A stretch of DNA of 39,448 bases from a virus. Under the pieces are notes generated by a model. The model worked only from the letters and a program-made list of their open reading frames with translations. It did not search any database and was not told the origin of the DNA. This document shows positions 1-6,174 of the stretch, piece after piece; the stretch's first letter is position 1, and each line of letters starts with the position of its first letter. Made by a program: the position numbers and the translations under genes. Location of the stretch: positions 7,608 to 47,055 of the IMG/VR virus record IMGVR_UViG_3300014827_000004; one strand, given 5' to 3'.

Positions 1-25
1 GAATAGAAACATCACTAGCTAACAA
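1..25 (-). CDS. 5' end of the next gene, cut by the window edge
   Basis: The minus strand shows an AAAGGAGG ribosome-binding site at about 33-40, then a TTG codon at 25-23 after about 7 nt. The frame stays open to the window edge and reads M-L-A-S-D-V-S-I. It follows the large fibre gene by about 50 bases, so it probably belongs to the tail-fibre or lysis region. Only eight codons are visible, so nothing can be said about function. The call rests on the ribosome-binding site and its spacing. Confidence 0.55.
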
Positions 26-76
26 TATAATTCCTCCTTTAAAAATAATTAACTACTTGCGTCTATGACGTAGTAA

Positions 77-3000
77 CTAAACTAATAAATCTACTAAATA
101 TGGATATACTGCGTCTCCTATTTGTTTCATGCCATTGATGTTATTATGAACATCATCATTACCAATATTTGTGTCTAAACAACCTCTTGAAAGAGTAATA
201 ATTTCGCTATATCTACTATTTGGTTGTATTGTATATGTCGAATATCCATTGATGTGGTCAACAAAAGCATAAGACGTAACTATGTCAACAAATGAATATG
301 TTGCAAAAGTCGAAAACATTTTTTTAGCACATAACAACCTACTATACTTATTTCCGTTGACATCTTTAGTCGGCTCTTCAGTATATCCAAATGGTGGAAT
401 ACTAAATATTACATGAGCATTAGGATACTGAGCATGAAATAGGTCAATAAAAGTTTTACAATTAGTAATAAAACTAGAAGGGTCTGCCCATGTTCCATAA
501 TCATTCCATCCAAACATGAATAATAAAACATCAGGTGCTGCAAAACTCCATTTATTAATATAATATTGAAAGTCTACTTGGCTTGTAGCACTATTCCAAA
601 GGGGATTTCTGTCTAATACTTCTGAACTTGTATAATTAATTGTAGTATCACCAGTTCCACCTGTTTTTGCTAAAGTTCCTGTTGCTAGTAAAATTGCACT
701 CATATTTGTACTTGTAATCCTCATATACCCGTTACCGCCACCATCTAGTTTATATCCTGTAACTGTCCAAGAATATCCATTTGATGTGTATGATGCATAT
801 TGTTCAAAATGGATAGCAAAATCTTTAACAGTTAAATTTGATACGGATAGCTTATAAGTAACACTTGTAGATGCCCTACTATTTAAAAAGGTATTTGAAA
901 GTGTACCGCCAGTTTGATTTTCAGTAAATCCTAATTTACCAAACGTATCCATTAATCCAATAGTGTTAAGGGTGACTCCGTCTGCATTAGCTTTTTCTAC
1001 AAGACTATCTACCCACCAACCAATTTCTGTATATGAGTCCCCACAACACATTATATTCAAAGATTTGTTAGTTCTTACTGTTGCATCAACTATCTTATAT
1101 GAAAAACTATTTGTAATTCTATTGTAAAGGCTGTTAGTGTATGAAACTGTGAACGAACCTACTGCTTTATCACTAGCTGTAGGTGTCCCTGCAAACTGTC
1201 TACTGTAATTAGTCATGCCACTTACGGTATCTATTCTCGTGTAAACATTTTTTTTGTAATCTTTAAGCATGAAATTGTCATAATACAAACTTATATTTTT
1301 ATTTTTGCATAATTTTAAAACAGAAGGTAAAGCAATATCAATATTTTCGTACACATATGGATAGTTTTCTATATACGCAGTTGCCGTAGTTCCATATTCA
1401 ATTTGTAGTGAACTTAAATTAACAGTATCTAAAGAAGTTTGAAAATATGTTGCATTAGTGGGTATTGTTTTAGTTAATGTTACGGCATTGACTAAAGCAC
1501 CGTAACTAATAACATTGCCATTATAATCTAAAAATCTATAACCTTGTGTAGATGACATTGGATTTATTGCAGAAAGTGTAAGACTACCTTGACTGGAGTC
1601 AATTAATATTGGACTAGATACTGCAATAGTATAGGCAGTTGTTATTATTGTTCCATCTGTAGATTTTATATAATATTTAGCCCCATCGCTGTATAATTTA
1701 TTTTTGTTAAATAAATTTTTACCCGATAATACATAAGATAATTCAGAGAATGATGATTTTACATTATCTATAATTCCCACATATGCCGTTGCTACAGTTC
1801 CATATTCAATTTGTAGTGAAACTAAATTAACAGTATCTAAAGAACACTGAAAATATATTACATCAGTTGGTATAGGTATTGTAATTAAGCCAGTATTATT
1901 ATATGCACCATAACTCACCATATTACCTTTATAATCTAAAAATCTATAACCTTGTGTAGATGACATTGGATTGCTTGTAGACATAGTTAAATTGCCTCGT
2001 GAAAAATCAATTAATATTGGAATAGACATTGCAATATTGAATGAAGTCGACGATATACTTCCATCTGTAGATTTTATATAATATTTAGCCCCATCGCTGT
2101 ATAAATTATTTTTGTTAAATAAATTTTTATTTGTCGATAATACACTTGCCAATTTTGAAACTGTCGTCTTTATATCTGCTGTATATTTATAACCAGCAGA
2201 ATAAGAAACGTATGCTGTAGCTAAACTTCCATACTCTACTTGTAATTGAGAATTAGACAAATCCTGAGTACATTGAAAAGATACTGCGTTAAATGGTATA
2301 TTCAAAGTCCTCGATGTGGTGTTGGTATATGCACCATAGCTTATTACAGTATTATTAGCATCTAAAAACCTATAACCTTGTGTAATATTTAAATTTGAAC
2401 TTGCTGATATTGTGAGTTGTGTATTACTAGTATCTATTAAAATAGGATTACTAACCTTTAATAAAAAACCAGTTGACGTTATAGTACCATTATTAGGATT
2501 TATATAATAATTGCTACTACTATATAAATCATTTTGATTAAATAAATTTTTACATGTAGCTAAAATTTGAGTTAATAAGGCATAACTTGATTTACCCCGC
2601 AAATTATTTACAATATCTGTACTTAAATTATTTACAAATATGCTATTATCACTTAACCCCATACTTTGATAAACACCACCGTCTACCCAAACTGAACCAT
2701 TCCACCAATACCTATGACCATCAGTACATACATAACTATATATATCTCCTGCGGGTATTCCTGCTGTAAGTAATGCCACCGTTGAATAATTGGTTCTAGG
2801 TGTGCCACTTGCAACCGATTGTAGTTCTGCGTGAGTCGCTTTATCAGCTAAGTAGTTCGTAGTTTCAGCCTTATCCGACAGACGTGCGTTAGTTTCCGTT
2901 GTTAAATCTGTCTTATTTGCCTTCTCAACATTGCCCCCTACTCCATTTAAAATGGCGATTTGATTTGTGTTTTCATTAATTGCACTTACTGCATCAGTTT

Positions 3001-3787
3001 TTACAACGGTTCCTAAAGATGCAAGAGTTCCTAAATCTATATTATTTGCTTTTAGTGCAATGGCAGAATTTGCAGTGTCTAAATCTAACTGACTAGCCTT
3101 TAATATATCATTATAAACAGTAGTCTCAGTACCATTAATTTTTATATTACCATTCGTTGTTGAATTGGTAACATTCGTACCTGAACCTGCTAATGAAATT
3201 AATATCCAGTTGGTTACATTAGTTGGAAGTACATTTAAACAGGCTAAAATACATTGATATGTACTACCTTGATATGTAACTTTATTGAGTGGTAAATAGG
3301 AATGAGTAGAATTATATATTTCTATAAGTTTAAATGCAGTATTATCTGATTGACGAGTTATCTCATTGGAGACTCTAGTCACCTCTGAAGCTAAAATAGG
3401 AGTAGCATTAGTAACTACATCTTGTAGTGTTTCAATAACATTATTATTGCCATCTATTTTTGTATATACCATACTTGCTGGAACATAATGTAACCCAGTT
3501 CCCTTAAAATTGAATTGAAGTTGTAATCCATTCCTAGAAGCTTCAAAAGTAATTATATTCGCAATGTAATCAACTACATATTGATTAGCAGAAGGTATTC
3601 CACTTGGAATTTCATACCAAATAGTTCCTGCTCCTGTGACAAGGACTTTGGTGTATGAGGATGGTATTTCTGATAGAATTACAGAATTATTTTCTATTTG
3701 ATGGGATTCTGATAATGATACAAATGGATCATCACTTGTACCTTTTCTGCGCTTTGTAATTATACTTGTATCATTGAATATTGACAA
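77..3787 (-). CDS. Tail fibre / receptor-binding protein with C-terminal SGNH esterase
   Basis: Structural adhesin of about 1,236 residues at the end of the tail module. It probably binds and deacylates a cell-surface polymer. The N-terminal half (to about residue 400) is beta-rich with short heptad stretches. Three tandem modules of about 120-140 residues follow (about 411-532, 552-672 and 687-809), each opening with a KNLFN motif and closing with a Q-x-EYG-x-x-ATAY motif. The C-terminal third is an SGNH/GDSL hydrolase: GDS at about residue 913 (catalytic Ser), FGWNDY at about 1092 (block III GxND) and DDVHNN at about 1209 (block V DxxH). The start chosen is the TTG at 3787, because AGGAGG at 3797-3802 lies 9 nt before it. 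The ATG at 3823 falls inside the preceding terminator hairpin. SGNH function is well supported. The receptor-binding role is inferred from size, position and repeats. Confidence 0.85.
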   Translation of the reverse strand: MSIFNDTSIITKRRKGTSDDPFVSLSESHQIENNSVILSEIPSSYTKVLVTGAGTIWYEIPSGIPSANQYVVDYIANIITFEASRNGLQLQFNFKGTGLHYVPASMVYTKIDGNNNVIETLQDVVTNATPILASEVTRVSNEITRQSDNTAFKLIEIYNSTHSYLPLNKVTYQGSTYQCILACLNVLPTNVTNWILISLAGSGTNVTNSTTNGNIKINGTETTVYNDILKASQLDLDTANSAIALKANNIDLGTLASLGTVVKTDAVSAINENTNQIAILNGVGGNVEKANKTDLTTETNARLSDKAETTNYLADKATHAELQSVASGTPRTNYSTVALLTAGIPAGDIYSYVCTDGHRYWWNGSVWVDGGVYQSMGLSDNSIFVNNLSTDIVNNLRGKSSYALLTQILATCKNLFNQNDLYSSSNYYINPNNGTITSTGFLLKVSNPILIDTSNTQLTISASSNLNITQGYRFLDANNTVISYGAYTNTTSRTLNIPFNAVSFQCTQDLSNSQLQVEYGSLATAYVSYSAGYKYTADIKTTVSKLASVLSTNKNLFNKNNLYSDGAKYYIKSTDGSISSTSFNIAMSIPILIDFSRGNLTMSTSNPMSSTQGYRFLDYKGNMVSYGAYNNTGLITIPIPTDVIYFQCSLDTVNLVSLQIEYGTVATAYVGIIDNVKSSFSELSYVLSGKNLFNKNKLYSDGAKYYIKSTDGTIITTAYTIAVSSPILIDSSQGSLTLSAINPMSSTQGYRFLDYNGNVISYGALVNAVTLTKTIPTNATYFQTSLDTVNLSSLQIEYGTTATAYIENYPYVYENIDIALPSVLKLCKNKNISLYYDNFMLKDYKKNVYTRIDTVSGMTNYSRQFAGTPTASDKAVGSFTVSYTNSLYNRITNSFSYKIVDATVRTNKSLNIMCCGDSYTEIGWWVDSLVEKANADGVTLNTIGLMDTFGKLGFTENQTGGTLSNTFLNSRASTSVTYKLSVSNLTVKDFAIHFEQYASYTSNGYSWTVTGYKLDGGGNGYMRITSTNMSAILLATGTLAKTGGTGDTTINYTSSEVLDRNPLWNSATSQVDFQYYINKWSFAAPDVLLFMFGWNDYGTWADPSSFITNCKTFIDLFHAQYPNAHVIFSIPPFGYTEEPTKDVNGNKYSRLLCAKKMFSTFATYSFVDIVTSYAFVDHINGYSTYTIQPNSRYSEIITLSRGCLDTNIGNDDVHNNINGMKQIGDAVYPYLVDLLV
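1360..2560 (-). repeat. Three tandem copies of a fibre module within the adhesin gene
   Basis: Three in-frame units of about 400-425 bases each encode the KNLFN...QGYRFLD...EYG-x-x-ATAY module. The two downstream units (about 1360-1730 and 1770-2140) still share near-identical DNA stretches, for example around 1650-1725 against 2060-2135 and around 1540-1575 against 1945-1980. The upstream unit (about 2190-2560) has diverged more. The pattern suggests a recent duplication of one unit after an older one. Confidence 0.8.
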
Positions 3788-3820
3788 ATAAATCGACCTC
3801 CTTTTGCTATTTTGGGTATG

Positions 3821-3850
3821 CAAAAAGAGAGGTCAATTATTGCCTCTCTT
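3821..3850 (-). terminator. Rho-independent terminator after the endonuclease gene
   Basis: An 8-bp perfect stem (AAGAGAGG at 3825-3832 with CCTCTCTT at 3843-3850) has a 10-nt loop. On the minus strand it is followed by a run of T. It lies between the endonuclease stop (3875) and the fibre gene's ribosome-binding site (3797-3802), so it would insulate the two. Confidence 0.75.
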
Positions 3851-3859
3851 ATGCTTGAT

Positions 3860-3876
3860 TGTGGTATAATGATATT
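3860..3876 (+). promoter_or_regulatory. Possible extended -10 promoter, copy 1 of a duplicated 17-mer
   Basis: TGTGGTATAATGATATT contains a TGn-TATAAT extended -10 element on the plus strand. The identical 17 bases occur at 5694-5710, in front of the lipoprotein gene. This copy overlaps the 3' end of the minus-strand endonuclease gene, so any transcript would be antisense to it. No convincing -35 is seen. Confidence 0.35.
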
Positions 3877-5053
3877 AGAGTGCTAATGAAAGTTCTTTAT
3901 TTTTATTCTTTTCTAATATATATTGTTCTAATATACTTTCTATATTATCAAAATCCCAATACCATATTTCTAGTAATTCATATCCATTAGATAATGCGTA
4001 GGTTTTTTTACGCAAGTCATGCTCTTGTTGATATTTTAAGAATTTCTTAACAAAAAGATTACTTTTCCCATCATGAAATTCTCCTTGGTACTCTATAAGT
4101 AGATTGTTGTGTTGTGGTAGATAAAAATCATAAGATAAATTGCCATTTCCTACTCCAATTAACCCATCAAACTCTTTTTGAGGTATATAATCAATGTCAT
4201 GTTTCTTTAACCATTTTTTTATTTTAATCTCACCATGTGATCCTGAACACTCTGGGCAGTTATAACCATTTAGTTTTGTTCTAGAAACAACTTGTGATTT
4301 CCACTCATGACTACATTCTTTACATTTCCAATAAACAGATTTATTACTACTGGGACAATACTCTTCTGGCAATTTATCATTTTTATCATAATTCCATTCT
4401 TCACATGCTTCTGGGTGGCAAACTAGTAAGTTATAATCTTCTGAAGGAATTTTACCTGCACAATATGGGCAACAACTATTATTAAAATTCCTTCCAGCTA
4501 TCGTAGCTTCCCACTCATGCTTGGGATTTTTACTACATTGCCACCAAGCTCTTTTTATGCTAAAAGCTGTAAAATTATATGGAGTTAAATTATTATTTCT
4601 AGTAGGATGCCACTCTAATGACAATTGTGGACTTTTAGTTGCTAGACAGTTTGATAAACCAACTCGTCTTCCTGCGCAATAAGGGCATCCTCTATTATTA
4701 GTCATATCATTCCACATAGCTTCAAATACCTCTTCGCAACCAATAATAAAGCATTTCCATTTCAGTTTTATATTATTTCTACTATAAGTATAGCTTAATA
4801 ATTCAAAAGGTTTATTATTTAATTTTAACCATAATTTAATATTTTGTATTGTATAAGGATTAGATTTTTCTACTTTGCTGGGTTGATATAACATAAAAGA
4901 ATGAAGTGAACAATAATACATAAATCCCTCATTGTCTTTAAATGTTAATTTTTGCTTATTGTTTTTATATATCTTATCCATTAATATATAACCTTTAATT
5001 ATAAATATTTCCAATACTTCTTCATATGTATATTTTACTGTTGTTCTAGACAT
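3875..5053 (-). CDS. Zinc-ribbon endonuclease, probable free-standing homing endonuclease
   Basis: A 392-residue protein built of repeated zinc-ribbon units, with CPYCAG at two sites, a WKCKEC-x-HEW unit and a final CPECSG. A C-terminal nuclease-like domain follows, with a GEIKIKKWL helix, then YDFYLP and IEYQGEFHD. That acidic/EYxGxxHD pattern fits the PD-(D/E)XK or Vsr/EDxHD-like endonucleases often joined to such ribbons in phages. The zinc units would bind DNA and the C-terminal domain would cut it. The start chosen is the ATG at 5053, with AGGGAG 7 nt upstream; a start at 5098 has no such site. It has its own terminator downstream and a 17-bp inverted repeat upstream, so it looks like a self-contained insertion between tail genes. 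The nuclease class is well supported; the homing role is inferred. Confidence 0.75.
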   Translation of the reverse strand: MSRTTVKYTYEEVLEIFIIKGYILMDKIYKNNKQKLTFKDNEGFMYYCSLHSFMLYQPSKVEKSNPYTIQNIKLWLKLNNKPFELLSYTYSRNNIKLKWKCFIIGCEEVFEAMWNDMTNNRGCPYCAGRRVGLSNCLATKSPQLSLEWHPTRNNNLTPYNFTAFSIKRAWWQCSKNPKHEWEATIAGRNFNNSCCPYCAGKIPSEDYNLLVCHPEACEEWNYDKNDKLPEEYCPSSNKSVYWKCKECSHEWKSQVVSRTKLNGYNCPECSGSHGEIKIKKWLKKHDIDYIPQKEFDGLIGVGNGNLSYDFYLPQHNNLLIEYQGEFHDGKSNLFVKKFLKYQQEHDLRKKTYALSNGYELLEIWYWDFDNIESILEQYILEKNKNKELSLAL

Positions 5054-5103
5054 TATTTCGCTCCCTACTTTTAAATTTGCTCCTGAATAAAAACACATTA
5101 TTC

Positions 5104-5143
5104 AGCATTAGTCGAGTATTTCATATAATACTCGACTAATGCT
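5104..5143. other. Perfect 17-bp inverted repeat with a 6-nt loop
   Basis: AGCATTAGTCGAGTATT at 5104-5120 pairs perfectly with 5127-5143 across the loop TCATAT. Neither strand has a clear T-run after the stem, so it is not a textbook terminator. It lies between the 51-residue gene (stop at 5156) and the endonuclease start (5053). It may end or stabilise the small-gene transcript, or mark the edge of the endonuclease cassette. Confidence 0.8.
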
Positions 5144-5155
5144 TTGCAAATTTAC

Positions 5156-5311
5156 TTATGACATTGTTTCAGCTTGTAACGCTAGTTCGTAAAATTTCTC
5201 TTGCTCAACTTCAGTTAAGCTTTCAATTCCTGCCTCATATTCTTTAAGTGATAAGTCGCAGTGGTTACAAATTGCAATAAAGTTGAATACGGCATTACTC
5301 ATTTTTGTCAT
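5156..5311 (-). CDS. Small 51-residue protein of unknown function
   Basis: The 51-residue product (M-T-K-M-S-N-A-V-F...) has a hydrophobic N-terminal part with Cys residues (ICNHCDLS), then an acidic helical half. I do not recognise it. The start chosen is the ATG at 5311, 9 nt after a GGCGAGG site. A longer reading back to 5365 would begin inside the promoter spacer and is rejected. It has a strong promoter at 5348-5376 whose spacer carries GC-rich repeats. It lies directly downstream of the ribbon-helix-helix gene, so the two may form one regulatory unit. A toxin role is possible but nothing in the sequence shows it. Confidence 0.65.
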   Translation of the reverse strand: MTKMSNAVFNFIAICNHCDLSLKEYEAGIESLTEVEQEKFYELALQAETMS

Positions 5312-5347
5312 ATGTATGCGCCTCGCCTTCAAATATTTACTATACCA

Positions 5348-5376
5348 AGTATAGCACGCGTGCACGCATACGTCAA
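5348..5376 (-). promoter_or_regulatory. Sigma-A promoter with operator-like repeats, for the 51-residue gene
   Basis: On the minus strand: TTGACG (5371-5376), a 17-bp spacer, then TATACT (5348-5353). The spacer holds GCGTGCACGCGTGC, a GC-rich alternating purine-pyrimidine block that stands out in this AT-rich sequence and contains GCGTGC twice, 8 bp apart. This is where a repressor would sit. The neighbouring ribbon-helix-helix protein is the obvious candidate. Confidence 0.75.
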
Positions 5377-5383
5377 CTAAAAA

Positions 5384-5527
5384 CTATCTACTTTTTTCTT
5401 TTTCATCCAAGTATTTTTCAAGTGCTTCAGCTGTGATTTGCGCTAGTGGCCTATTTACTTTTTTTACATAATTGTCTAAACGTTGGCGCAATACCAATGC
5501 TATTCTAGTATTAAGTGTAACTTGCAT
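5384..5527 (-). CDS. Ribbon-helix-helix (Arc/CopG-like) DNA-binding protein, 47 residues
   Basis: The product begins MQVTLNTRIALVLRQRLDNY and continues through PLAQITAEALEKYLDEK. This is the plain pattern of a ribbon-helix-helix fold: a short beta strand with alternating exposed residues (Q-T-N), helix A, a turn, and helix B. Such proteins dimerise and insert the strand into the major groove, usually at short direct repeats in their own promoter. GGAGG lies 7 nt before the ATG at 5527; an ATG one codon earlier (5530) is also possible. It is probably a repressor of its own promoter (5561-5589) and of the 51-residue gene. Both promoter spacers carry GCACGC/GCGTGC repeats. Fold assignment is confident; the targets are inferred. 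Confidence 0.8.
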   Translation of the reverse strand: MQVTLNTRIALVLRQRLDNYVKKVNRPLAQITAEALEKYLDEKEKSR

Positions 5528-5560
5528 CATTCATCCTCCTCTTCTTGATGTAATGACACA

Positions 5561-5589
5561 AGTATACCATAGCGTGCGTGCGTTTAAAA
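5561..5589 (-). promoter_or_regulatory. Extended -10 promoter with CG-rich repeats, for the RHH gene
   Basis: The minus strand reads TGG-TATACT (-10 at 5561-5566). The spacer carries ACGCACGCACGC, and the -35 is weak (TTTTAA at 5584-5589). The GCACGC units match those in the promoter of the 51-residue gene, and both promoters share TATACTTG. This suggests one regulator for both. Confidence 0.6.
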
Positions 5590-5693
5590 GTTTTTATGGG
5601 TTTAACTTATTATTTATTATGTATATTAAGGTAAATTATGGTTATGTCTTGAATAATTAAGTTAGTGAATAACTCCCTCGACATTTGGAAAGA

Positions 5694-5710
5694 TGTGGTA
5701 TAATGATATT
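5694..5710 (+). promoter_or_regulatory. Extended -10 promoter for the lipoprotein gene, copy 2 of a 17-mer
   Basis: TGTGGTATAATGATATT contains TGn-TATAAT. It lies about 90 bases before the plus-strand lipoprotein start and is identical to 3860-3876. A TCGACA element at 5678-5683 could be a poor -35 with a short 15-bp spacer. The rest of 5580-5800 is AT-rich and I see no gene in it. Confidence 0.6.
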
Positions 5711-5801
5711 GAAAAATTTTACAAGTTTTTTATTGCCTTTATATTGTTAATGTGATATATTATATATATGGAATAGAAAAGTAAGGAAAGGGGTTTTACA
5801 A

Positions 5802-6149
5802 ATGAAAAAGATTATGTATTTACTGTCCATTGGAGTCATATTTGTAATGTTGGGATGTGGGGTAGCAACAACTTCAATATCAACTACAAAAGATGCAACT
5901 ACACCCCAAACAAATATTGCGTTGCCATCTAATTTCCCTGCGTCAAATGATCCAAGTATATCTAAACCTGAATTAGATCAAATTAAAAATGGTATGACTT
6001 TTAGACAGGTTGCTGAAATTATTGGAAGTGTAGGAGAAAAAGTTGTGGCGGGAACATATGAATTTAAAGGGAATAATAGTTTAGAGGGTAAAAATGTTCA
6101 ATTGGTATTTGAAAATGATAAAGTGATTATGATTATTTGGGGAATTTAA
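5802..6149 (+). CDS. Lipoprotein, likely moron gene
   Basis: The 115-residue product is the only plus-strand gene in the window. It has a lipoprotein signal peptide: positively charged MKK, a hydrophobic stretch, then a lipobox-like MLGC with the lipidated Cys at residue 19. A short Ser/Thr-rich linker follows. The C-terminal part (about residues 60-115) begins LDQIKNGMTFRQVAEIIG and resembles the small DUF3862/SmpA-OmlA-like domains of Gram-positive lipoproteins. AAAGGGG lies 8 nt before the ATG, and it has its own promoter at 5694-5710. Transcribed against the late genes and convergent with the Tal-like gene, it is probably expressed in the lysogen. Surface-exclusion lipoproteins of temperate phages are a known precedent; that role here is a guess. 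Confidence 0.75.
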   Translation: MKKIMYLLSIGVIFVMLGCGVATTSISTTKDATTPQTNIALPSNFPASNDPSISKPELDQIKNGMTFRQVAEIIGSVGEKVVAGTYEFKGNNSLEGKNVQLVFENDKVIMIIWGI

Positions 6150-6174
6150 TCTATCCATCTAAAATCAAATCTTA

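Noticed and set aside
3788-3823. Upstream ATG start for the fibre gene
   Set aside because: The ATG falls in the terminator hairpin and has no ribosome-binding site, while AGGAGG is correctly placed for the TTG at 3787.
5156-5527. Toxin-antitoxin pair (RHH plus the 51-residue protein)
   Set aside because: The RHH gene fits an antitoxin, but the 51-residue protein has no toxin motif and the genes have separate promoters, unlike usual pairs. It is kept as a regulatory module only.
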